Below, piece after piece: positions 13,838 through 19,003 of a stretch of 19,003 nt of DNA. The notes beneath the pieces were generated by a model that saw only the letters and a program-made list of their open reading frames with translations, was not told the DNA's origin and did not search any database. Within the stretch, counting starts at the first letter, position 1. Each line of letters starts with the position of its first letter. Origin of the DNA: JAUSKF01 sp964545345 (GTDB lineage Bacteria; Patescibacteriota; Minisyncoccia; UBA6257; WO2-44-18). The stretch spans positions 1 through 19,003 of the forward strand of contig CAZJFE010000013.1 in NCBI GenBank assembly GCA_964545345.1, given 5' to 3'. The position numbers and the translations under genes were made by a program.

Positions 13838-14077
13838 TTAACCCTTAGTCGGATCCGACAGATTCTTCTCAGGACGCCGCACCGTAATCTCTTCCTTACA
13901 AAGCGGACAACAGATGTAATAGCTATACATCTTGATCGGATCTTTCGCCGGAGGCGGATCAGTCGGCTCCAAACGAATAGTACTGCCGCAACCACCCGCC
14001 GCGTCACATTTCACTTCAACGCCATTCCACCAACCAACCTTGGCCTGCGCCGCCACTCCACGCTCTACGACTTTCAT
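13838..14077 (-). CDS. Small zinc-finger-like hypothetical protein
   Basis: A 79-residue protein of unknown function. Cysteines occur in two clusters, VKCDAAGGCGS (two cysteines) and YYICCPLCKEE (three cysteines), spaced as in a zinc ribbon, with a proline-rich stretch (TDPPPAKDPIK) between. The second half, CPLCKEEITVRRPEKN, looks like the outgoing knuckle. The ATG at 14077 is fixed by GGGAGG five bases upstream. It is an independent unit with its own promoter and terminator placed between pilB and pilC on the same strand, interrupting the pilus cluster. Nothing shows a pilus role. The related structured element lies directly upstream of its promoter. Confidence 0.75.
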   Translation of the reverse strand: MKVVERGVAAQAKVGWWNGVEVKCDAAGGCGSTIRLEPTDPPPAKDPIKMYSYYICCPLCKEEITVRRPEKNLSDPTKG

Positions 14078-14110
14078 CAAAACCTCCCTAGGAGTTTAAG
14101 GACTTCCAAT

Positions 14111-14119
14111 ATCTTATCA
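14111..14119 (-). promoter_or_regulatory. Extended -10 promoter element for the small zinc-finger gene
   Basis: Minus-strand TGA followed by TAAGAT (plus 14111-14116) is an extended -10; the -35 position is poor (TTCGCT at 17 bp). The start would be near 14104, with GGGAGG in a leader of about 27 bases. Confidence 0.5.
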
Positions 14120-14142
14120 CAAAAATACAAAAAAGCGAACGA

Positions 14143-14296
14143 GGGCTTCGGCAAACTCCGTGAGCAAAGTCGCGGAGGCAGATTTGCTTGGTTCGTTCGT
14201 TTTCTACCACGAACGAAAATCTACCGAGCGCCTAGTGGTGCGTTTAGCCGTTGGAGCTAAACGACACCCGGTTGCTGTAGGAGTTTGCCGAAGCCC
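14143..14296. other. Structured element A, homologous to the element at 18265-18394
   Basis: A three-way-junction fold is evident. The closing stem is 17 perfect pairs (14143-14159 with 14280-14296), continued by AGCAA/TTGCT (14163-14167, 14272-14276). Arm 1: AGATT/AATCT (14180-14184, 14218-14222), a one-sided bulge containing TTGG, then TTCGTTCGT/ACGAACGAA (14192-14200, 14209-14217). Arm 2: GGTG/CACC (14237-14240, 14265-14268), one bulged A (14264), then CGTTTAGC/GCTAAACG (14241-14248, 14256-14263) with the 7-base loop CGTTGGA. The bulges and loop motif recur in the second element. It lies between the pilB stop and the promoter of the small zinc-finger gene. Strand and function are unknown; a non-coding RNA, a 3' UTR or a folded-DNA recombination element are possible. 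Confidence 0.8.
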
Positions 14297-14305
14297 GAGT
14301 GAGCC

Positions 14306-16021
14306 CTATTCGCGAATAACCCGCAGAACCTCCTCAATAGTCGTCATCCCCTTCGCGACTTTGCGAAGACCATCCTCAAACATAGTAATGAACCCTTTCT
14401 GACGTAAAATTTTCTTCAGCGCGTCCAAATTAAATTTCGGATCCACGATCGCGTTACGGAGATCGGCATCAACACTGAAAGCTTCATAGATAGCGATCCG
14501 GCCCTTGTAGCCGATATTGCTACAAGTCACGCAACCCTTACCGCGAAATAAAGCCCTGGGAGGTTTGTACTCCTCATCAATTCCCAGAGATTTCATCTGG
14601 CTTTGCACCACCTTCACAATATCCGGCGTCACCGGGTAAGACTGAATACAATCCGGACAAATCTTTCTGACCAAACGCTGGGCCACCAAAGCATTCAAAA
14701 CCGCGGCGGCCAAAAATGGCTCAACTTTCAGATCAAAAAGGCGAGGAATCGCGGAAGCGGCGTCGTTGGTGTGCAAAGTAGAAAGCACTAAGTGGCCGGT
14801 CAGAGCGGCCTGCACCGCGATTTCCGAAGTCTCCGCATCTCGGATTTCACCAACCATGATAATATTCGGATCCTGACGCAATAATGCCCGCAAACCATTC
14901 GGGAAAGTAATTCCCGCCGCTTCATTAACCTGCATCTGGTTGATGTATTTCATATCGTATTCCACCGGATCCTCAATCGTGGAAATATTCACCTCCGGTT
15001 TATTTAAAACGCTCAACATTGAATACAAGGTAGTGCTTTTACCGGAACCGGTAGGGCCGGTTACCAAAACAATTCCATAAGTCTTAGCGATATTCTCCTG
15101 GAGAGTTTTGATCGTGTCGGGTAACATTCCTAATTCTTCAAAAGAAAGCGCCCGCGCCGTGGAAGACAACAAACGCATTTCTACTTTCTCTCCATAAAAA
15201 GCCGGAATCACGGAAACACGAATATCAATCAAATCTCCGCCGGCCTGATAACGAAAACGGCCATCCTGTGGCTTGGAGTGTTCATCTAAGCGTAGCCCCG
15301 ACAACAATTTCAGACGCGCCACGATAGAGGTGTGAACCTCTTTCGGCATCTTGGTGATCTCGTGCAAAATTCCGTCCACCCGGTAACGAACCAGAACGCC
15401 ATCTTCTAAAATTTCTATGTGAATATCAGAGGCGCGCGAGGAAATCGCGTAGGAGACAATGTTATCTACAATAGAAACCACCGGCAGCTCCTGGGCCGCT
15501 TCCTTCTCTATCTTTCCCGCCACCTCTGCCCTTAAAGTCGCCTGAATATTTTCCTCAATTATTTTCCGGAAATCATCCGCCGACTTTCTTCCATAAACCG
15601 CGAACCCCTTTTTTAAATCTTCGTCTGTGGCCAAATATGGACGAACCTTCGTCCCAAGACGACTGGCTAAAAATTCCAGCGTGGCTAAATCAGTCGGATC
15701 GGCCATCGCCACATCCAAAGTGCCGTCTTGCTCCTTCGCAAAAGCCACCAATCTCTTTTGTCTGGCGAGATCCTCGCTAAGTAACCGCAGAGCGGATTCA
15801 TCAATGGGTTGATTGGAAAGATTGGCTAGCTCAACGCCGAAATAACGGGCCAGCAAACCGTTGTAGTAACCGGACTTGATGAAATTGCGGGATACCAAAA
15901 CATCCGCCACGGATTGCCCCATCCGTTTGGCATCCTTAGTTACCGCGTCAAAATCTTTCTCGCTAACCGCCCCATCCTTGGCGAGAATTTCTTTTAATTT
16001 ATCGTCGGGAATTTGAACCAT
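14306..16021 (-). CDS. pilB: Type IV pilus assembly ATPase PilB
   Basis: PilB is the hexameric cytoplasmic ATPase that powers pilus extension. The 571-residue protein has an N-terminal GspE/MshEN-type region (about 1-140), then the ATPase: Walker A GPTGSGKST (322-330), acidic motif DPVEYDMKYINQMQVNE (351-367), Walker B NIIMVGEIRDAET (386-398) and histidine box TGHLVLSTLHTNDA (408-421). A zinc-binding tetracysteine, C455, C458, C497 and C500, marks PilB rather than the retraction ATPase PilT. No pilT is in the window. The gene follows a small membrane protein gene after 15 bases. No SD is seen. Its stop is only 9 bases from structured element A, which may lie in its 3' UTR. Confidence 0.96.
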   Translation of the reverse strand: MVQIPDDKLKEILAKDGAVSEKDFDAVTKDAKRMGQSVADVLVSRNFIKSGYYNGLLARYFGVELANLSNQPIDESALRLLSEDLARQKRLVAFAKEQDGTLDVAMADPTDLATLEFLASRLGTKVRPYLATDEDLKKGFAVYGRKSADDFRKIIEENIQATLRAEVAGKIEKEAAQELPVVSIVDNIVSYAISSRASDIHIEILEDGVLVRYRVDGILHEITKMPKEVHTSIVARLKLLSGLRLDEHSKPQDGRFRYQAGGDLIDIRVSVIPAFYGEKVEMRLLSSTARALSFEELGMLPDTIKTLQENIAKTYGIVLVTGPTGSGKSTTLYSMLSVLNKPEVNISTIEDPVEYDMKYINQMQVNEAAGITFPNGLRALLRQDPNIIMVGEIRDAETSEIAVQAALTGHLVLSTLHTNDAASAIPRLFDLKVEPFLAAAVLNALVAQRLVRKICPDCIQSYPVTPDIVKVVQSQMKSLGIDEEYKPPRALFRGKGCVTCSNIGYKGRIAIYEAFSVDADLRNAIVDPKFNLDALKKILRQKGFITMFEDGLRKVAKGMTTIEEVLRVIRE

Positions 16022-16036
16022 TCGGGTATTTGGAAA

Positions 16037-16576
16037 TTACCTTATCTTACTTATCAGTATAACTAATACGGCGGCGGGGAGCCAAAAATAATAAAGAGAA
16101 AACTGACCGCGCTTAAGCAAAAGATTGATCACCGAACCGACTAAAGCGACGCCGGCCACAACCACCAGAAAAAACATCCAGTTGGCGCCGGACAGTAAAA
16201 TGGAAATTCCTATCAAATATGGTTCGGCGCCTTCAAAAATTCTTCCCTTGGTTCTCCGATTCAGCCAACCAAAAATCAAAAGCGCCACCGAAGCCAACAG
16301 CAAATTAACCGCGATAGGCAAAAAAAATGTTACTGAGGCGTATGAGATGAAATAACCTACGCTTTGGTTCGGAGGGAGCAGTAATTGCGTAAGCGGATTA
16401 GCTAGCCAAAGCTGATATTGCTGATAAGAAAGATAGAAAGCCAAAAATACCGGTAAAACCAGTAGAGCCCAAAAAACCGGACGCGCTACCCTCAAAAATA
16501 CTGAAGGGCGCATTAGCCATTGCGCCCCCAGTAAAAACGAAACGATTACTAAATTAAAGGTTGAGTCCAGGATCAT
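16037..16576 (-). CDS. Polytopic membrane protein of the pilus cluster
   Basis: A 179-residue membrane protein with about five or six hydrophobic segments (about 5-22, 33-50, 73-100, 118-140, 138-155 and 160-178). I cannot assign a family. The layout of the second half, GAEPYLIGISILLSGANWMFFLVVVAGVALVGSVINLLLKR, resembles the C-terminal half of A24 prepilin peptidases, where GxGDxKL opens such a segment, but here the GxGD aspartate is replaced (GAEP), so catalytic activity is not supported. It lies between the pilin and pilB genes, overlapping the pilin 3' end by 23 bases. It may be a divergent peptidase relative or an unrelated assembly protein. Confidence 0.75.
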   Translation of the reverse strand: MILDSTFNLVIVSFLLGAQWLMRPSVFLRVARPVFWALLVLPVFLAFYLSYQQYQLWLANPLTQLLLPPNQSVGYFISYASVTFFLPIAVNLLLASVALLIFGWLNRRTKGRIFEGAEPYLIGISILLSGANWMFFLVVVAGVALVGSVINLLLKRGQFSLYYFWLPAAVLVILISKIR

Positions 16577-17138
16577 TACCTACTTCGTAGATATCGGCTT
16601 TGTCTCCGCCATCCACTGATTCCACGTCATCCTTACCGCCGCTTCCGTATCGGCCGCTCTCCATATCGGCGTTCATTTCAAAAGTACCGGCAAGGGTATT
16701 GCCAACATAAGAATAGAATTTACCCGCCGAGGATTGCGGATCGCGAGGCAAAACGGATAGCGGAGAACCTCCGGGAACATCATCAAAATCAACCGGCATC
16801 CAACCGGTGCCATCAGCCAGTAAAATAGCGCTCTTGGAAAAACTAGCGGCCGCGTGCCGTCCACCGCAATCAGCTATCGTCGCGCCTGCCGGCTCATAAA
16901 CGTAGCAGGTGCCAGCGGTACCTAAACTACCTCCAGTAACAGTAGAAAGATAAAACGCCAAAGCGCTCTTCATGGTCGCGAGGTCAGAAATACGCTGAGA
17001 ATCTCTGGCCTGCTTAAAAAGCTCTACCGGATTCAAAATCAAAATGACAGCGGTGGCCAAAATCGCCAAAATGCCGATAACGATCAATAACTCAATCAAC
17101 GTAAAACCCCTTTTGGATGTGTTCATCATATCTTTCAT
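16554..17138 (-). CDS. Type IV major pilin-like protein
   Basis: A 194-residue pilin. The prepilin signal is TSKRGFTLIELLIVIGILAIL: cleavage after G11 leaves F12 as residue 1 and glutamate at position 5. After the helix comes NPVELFKQARDSQRISDLATMKSALAFYL, typical of Gram-positive and CPR pilins of the GspG type, then a variable domain with one cysteine pair (CYVYEPAGATIADC, likely disulfide) and a C-terminal part rich in glycine and aspartate (GSGGKDDVESVDGGDKADIYEV) that may bind calcium as in GspG. The ATG at 17138 has GGAG seven bases upstream; a GTG at 17165 would add nine residues. It heads the pilin-pilB unit and is probably the fibre subunit (inference). Confidence 0.88.
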   Translation of the reverse strand: MKDMMNTSKRGFTLIELLIVIGILAILATAVILILNPVELFKQARDSQRISDLATMKSALAFYLSTVTGGSLGTAGTCYVYEPAGATIADCGGRHAAASFSKSAILLADGTGWMPVDFDDVPGGSPLSVLPRDPQSSAGKFYSYVGNTLAGTFEMNADMESGRYGSGGKDDVESVDGGDKADIYEVGNDPGLNL

Positions 17139-17182
17139 TCTATTCTCCGCGCGTAAAAAATCCACTCCCTCTTATCCACATT

Positions 17183-17207
17183 AAAAAAACACCCCGGGTG
17201 GGGTGTT
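17183..17207 (-). terminator. Intrinsic terminator for the gene at 17212-17664
   Basis: AACACCCC and GGGGTGTT form an 8-bp stem around GGGT; the minus strand continues into seven T. It lies just past the stop codon at 17212 and upstream of the pilin gene. Confidence 0.88.
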
Positions 17208-17211
17208 CGAT

Positions 17212-17664
17212 TTACTTACTGCGAAGCTTACGAAGCTCAAGAATCGCCTGCTCTCCATATTTGACCCAAAGATCGGGACTCTCCTTCCGATTCGTCCAAT
17301 CAGGGCGCGACTGACAGATGTTGCCACTGGAGCTTTTACTCATGACGTATGGGCACAGGAAAATTCCTTTTGGAGTAAGCACCACAATGGATGCTTCGGT
17401 CCAAAACCTATCGTCGGTCCAGAGAACAATCCCCGGCATTTCTCTATCGTATGCGCGCAAAGTTACGTCCACCGAGCTAAGCATTCCATCAGCAATATCG
17501 GTTGCCCGCGGAATATTGTCTCGGATTCCGAATATCATCTTGGGGAATTCTTTTCGCGCCCGCGCCAATTCCTTCACAACTAAACGTTTGATGGTGGCGC
17601 CTGCCATTAAGGCAGTAATTCTAATCATCCCCACCGATCTATCCGGCTCAGACTGCTTAGCCAT
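17212..17664 (-). CDS. Hypothetical protein (independent small gene)
   Basis: I do not recognise this 150-residue protein. The start at 17664 is set by AAGGAG upstream (six-base spacing); an in-frame extension to 17727 crosses the promoter and is not used. The N-terminal half is helical (MIRITALMAGATIKRLVVKELARARKEF), the middle has strands (IVLWTDDRFWTEASIVVLTPKGIFLCPYVM) and the C-terminus is a helix (LWVKYGEQAILELRKL). No signal peptide, membrane helix or metal motif is evident. It has its own promoter and terminator and so is likely expressed alone, upstream of the pilus cluster on the same strand. Confidence 0.75.
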   Translation of the reverse strand: MAKQSEPDRSVGMIRITALMAGATIKRLVVKELARARKEFPKMIFGIRDNIPRATDIADGMLSSVDVTLRAYDREMPGIVLWTDDRFWTEASIVVLTPKGIFLCPYVMSKSSSGNICQSRPDWTNRKESPDLWVKYGEQAILELRKLRSK

Positions 17665-17693
17665 CTCAATCTCCTTTGCTATGAGCTGAAGAA

Positions 17694-17722
17694 AAAATAG
17701 CATTCTCGCAATAAAAACACAA
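17694..17722 (-). promoter_or_regulatory. Promoter for the gene at 17212-17664
   Basis: Minus-strand TTGTGT (-35, plus 17717-17722) and TATTTT (-10, plus 17694-17699) are 17 bp apart, with TGC before the -10 (extended -10). The leader would be about 23 bases and contains AAGGAG. Confidence 0.7.
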
Positions 17723-17748
17723 ACCATTCAACAAGCTCATGATAAACA

Positions 17749-17772
17749 AAAACACCCCGAGTAGGGTGTTTT
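17749..17772 (-). terminator. Intrinsic terminator for the gene at 17771-18202
   Basis: AAAACACCC and GGGTGTTTT form a 9-bp stem around a 6-base loop; the minus strand continues with T-rich sequence. The stem takes in part of the stop codon at 17771-17773. Confidence 0.85.
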
Positions 17773-18202
17773 ACTTATTTTGGACCAGCTTCTTAAGATC
17801 GTTGATCGCCTTATCGGTCTTTGCTTCAGCGCGAAGTACCTTGGCGACATCCGCAGCAGGAAGCTCTATAGGCCACCTGTGCATCTGGTCTACTCGCCTC
17901 GCTAGCCCTACCGCGATTCCCAAGCAAGATGCCGAAAAAATTGGGGCATTCATCGCAACGCCCAACGAACGGCTAGGGTTCTTTTCTTCGACGATTCTTT
18001 CTAATGCCTTGCTGGCCTTGGCGGGGCCGCCACATTTCCCAACCATTGCCAGCCCAAGGGCACAGCAAAACCAGGTTCTGAAATGCAGATGGCTCTTTCT
18101 CAAAAAATCATCGTGGGTCTCGTAAACAAACGGGGACTTCTCTCCTTTTTCTATCCATCGAGCCATCTTCAACTTCTGGTTCGCCAGAACCATGTTCGGC
18201 AT
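17771..18202 (-). CDS. Hypothetical helical protein (independent small gene)
   Basis: A 143-residue protein of unknown function, basic and largely helical. A hydrophobic stretch, FRTWFCCALGLAMVG (about 41-55), and a second, SASCLGIAVGLARRV, are short for membrane helices. The motif IELPAADVAKVLRAEAKTDKAINDLKKLVQ at the C-terminus is a charged helix. The ATG at 18202 has AGGAGG four bases upstream; a second ATG at 18193 is possible but spaced 13 bases from the SD. It has its own promoter and terminator, and structured element B lies directly upstream of the promoter, as element A does for the small zinc-finger gene. Confidence 0.75.
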   Translation of the reverse strand: MPNMVLANQKLKMARWIEKGEKSPFVYETHDDFLRKSHLHFRTWFCCALGLAMVGKCGGPAKASKALERIVEEKNPSRSLGVAMNAPIFSASCLGIAVGLARRVDQMHRWPIELPAADVAKVLRAEAKTDKAINDLKKLVQNK

Positions 18203-18232
18203 ACGTCCTCCTGTGTTTTTAGAACTCCCGAT

Positions 18233-18261
18233 ATAATAGCAGAAAATAGTTTTTATGTCGA
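18233..18261 (-). promoter_or_regulatory. Promoter for the gene at 17771-18202
   Basis: Minus-strand TCGACA (-35, plus 18256-18261) and TATTAT (-10, plus 18233-18238) are 17 bp apart, with TGC before the -10 (extended -10). It starts 3 bases from the end of structured element B. Confidence 0.75.
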
Positions 18262-18264
18262 GAG

Positions 18265-18394
18265 GATTTGCTTCTAAGGAACATCTCGGAGGCGGTTGGG
18301 ATTGGCTCGTTCGTTAACTTCGAACGAACAACCGCCGAGAGCGAAGCAGACCAAACCGCAGGAGTTTGGTCATGCTGTTTCTGTGAAGCAAATC
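18265..18394. other. Structured element B, homologous to the element at 14143-14296
   Basis: The same three-way-junction plan as element A. Closing stem: GATTTGCTTC/GAAGCAAATC (18265-18274, 18385-18394). Arm 1: CTCGG/CCGAG (18285-18289, 18335-18339), a 3-base bulge, CGGTT/AACCG (18293-18297, 18330-18334), a one-sided bulge containing TTGG, then GTTCGTT/AACGAAC (18309-18315, 18323-18329). Arm 2: AGCA/TGCT (18345-18348, 18373-18376), one bulged A (18372), GACCAAAC/GTTTGGTC (18349-18356, 18364-18371) and the 7-base loop CGCAGGA. An alternative pairing exists between CTCGGAG (18285-18291) and CTCCGAG (18394-18400). It lies between the 16S terminator and the promoter of the gene at 17771-18202. 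Confidence 0.8.
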
Positions 18395-18404
18395 TCCGAG
18401 ACAA

Positions 18405-18433
18405 CAAAAACCTGCCGATATGGCAGGTTTTTG
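18405..18433 (-). terminator. Intrinsic terminator after 16S rRNA (bidirectional)
   Basis: CAAAAACCTGCC and GGCAGGTTTTTG form a perfect 12-bp stem around GATAT. A/T tracts on both sides make it usable on either strand. It ends the 16S transcript about 210 bases past GGATCA. Confidence 0.9.
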
Positions 18434-18640
18434 CTAAACCAAGAATTGACTCAGCCACAGCCCTTACACAGTAAGAGCTGGGTTTCGTCCTTTTAGTCCT
18501 CAACTTTGTAGTTATCCCAACCTTCAGTACTGACACAACGTTCATGTCACTACCTACGTTCGTGACTTAAGGCTCCACGACTAACACCTTTTACATCGAC
18601 TGCTAACTAATCAAACCGAAGTTTGAAAGTTTAATTTAAT
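18434..18640 (-). other. 16S rRNA 3' trailer
   Basis: About 207 bases between the conserved 16S 3' end and the terminator. I see no tRNA, 23S rRNA or 5S rRNA, and no CCTCC on the minus strand. It contains several short hairpins: a UUCG-capped 6-bp hairpin (TCAAAC-TTCG-GTTTGA on the minus strand, plus 18611-18626), GTCAC/GTGAC near 18546-18565 and a CTTAC/GTAAG hairpin near 18458-18479. TTAGTC (18493-18498) and GACTAA (18579-18584) could close a larger domain. It may take part in 16S processing. Confidence 0.6.
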
Positions 18641-19003
18641 TGATCCACGAGCAGCTTCCGCTACCCGTGCCTTGTTACGACTTAGCCCCTGTCACCGATC
18701 CTACCTTGCCCCGACGAACGTCGGAGTTTGGGTATTACCGGCTCCCTTGACTTGACGGGCGGTGAGTACAGGACTCGAGAACGTATTCACCGTGGTATAG
18801 CTGACCCACGATTACTAGCGATTCCGGCTTCATGAGGGCGAGTTGCAGCCCTCAATCTGAACTGGGGTCGGTTTTGATAGGATTAGCTCCGCCTTACGGC
18901 TTGGCAACCCATTGTACCGACCATTGTAACACGAGTGTAGCCCAAGGTATCAGAGGGCCATGCGGATTTGACGTCATCCCCGCCTTCCTCCGTGTTAAAC
19001 ACG
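18641..19003 (-). rRNA. rrs: 16S ribosomal RNA, 3' part (cut by window edge, atypical 3' end)
   Basis: The minus strand contains universal 16S segments in the expected order: ACGTCAAATCC (helix 35 region), GTACTCACCGCCCGTCA (decoding region), AAGTCGTAACAAGG and the helix 45 segment that ends GTGGATCA. The 5' two-thirds lie outside the window. At the 3' end the conserved sequence stops exactly at GGATCA (plus 18641-18646); the bases that normally follow, CCTCC, are replaced by ATTAAATTAAACTT. The mature 3' end cannot be set, so the feature ends at the last conserved base. The decoding region has T where position 1396 (E. coli numbering) is normally A. No 23S or tRNA gene follows within the window. 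Confidence 0.96.

Noticed and set aside
14160..14402. Open reading frame on the plus strand across element A and the end of pilB
   Set aside because: It is made by the inverted-repeat sequence and is antisense to pilB; no SD or protein-like composition supports it.
14143..18394. The small genes and hairpin elements as an integron cassette array with attC sites
   Set aside because: attC core sites (GTTRRRY and RYYYAAC) are not found at the expected ends, no integrase is seen, and only two small genes are linked to an element.
18265..18394. An anti-SD restored by splicing from element B, which has CTCCT and CCTCC on the minus strand
   Set aside because: A strong terminator lies between 16S and element B, these motifs are inside base-paired arms or a variable loop, and no intron signature was seen.
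18219..18545. Open reading frame on the minus strand across the 16S trailer, terminator and element B
   Set aside because: It crosses a strong terminator and structured elements, has no SD and encodes no recognisable protein.
18434..18640. A group I or group II intron or a tRNA in the 16S trailer
   Set aside because: No recognisable intron core, domain V hairpin or T-arm consensus was found by eye; only short unrelated hairpins.

Overview
The window reads like a chromosome fragment of a small-genome bacterium of the Candidate Phyla Radiation (Patescibacteria, probably Parcubacteria-like). The clues are a compact cell-division/translation operon, a type IV pilus cluster carrying a secreted protein with tryptophan-rich GWISF repeats, many core genes without Shine-Dalgarno (SD) sites, short tandem-repeat arrays reaching into coding sequence, and a divergent 16S rRNA gene. 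The class-level placement is an inference. Stop codons (TAA, TAG, TGA) fit the standard code.

Layout. 1-5097 (minus strand): a tightly packed core operon read from right to left, lepB, hisS, HIT, rpsU, yqeY, ybeY, ftsA, ftsZ (ftsZ cut by the window edge). 5098-5357: a divergent control region with a promoter for each side and a 15-bp inverted repeat that ends on the lepB start codon. 5358-6526 (plus): a two-gene unit, a DUF1385-like membrane protein and an unknown protein, closed by a strong terminator. 6527-7190 (plus): pth behind a related inverted repeat that ends on its start codon. 7187-8233 (minus): two independent small genes, one with a zinc ribbon. 8371-17138 (minus): the type IV pilus cluster read right to left, major pilin, membrane protein, PilB ATPase, then an interruption by a structured element and a zinc-finger gene, then PilC, two pseudopilins, a GWISF-repeat secreted protein, a third pilin-like protein and a fused PilM-PilN. 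17212-18202 (minus): two more independent small genes. 18203-19003: promoter, structured element, terminator and the 3' part of a 16S rRNA gene on the minus strand.

Two translation styles coexist. Many core and pilus genes have no SD; rpsU, pilC and pth appear to have very short leaders. The scattered small genes are mostly self-contained units with a near-consensus extended -10 promoter, a canonical SD and an intrinsic terminator. Yet the 16S rRNA 3' end visible here departs from the universal sequence exactly after GGATCA and lacks the CCTCC anti-SD.

The strongest candidates for something undescribed are: (1) the missing anti-SD and its conflict with the SD-bearing genes; (2) a pair of homologous structured elements (14143-14296 and 18265-18394) with the same architecture and compensatory base changes, each directly upstream of the promoter of a small gene; (3) the CCCGTTAGAA inverted repeats that bury the lepB and pth start codons; and (4) four-unit tandem arrays of 7-, 8- and 9-bp units, some inside coding sequence.
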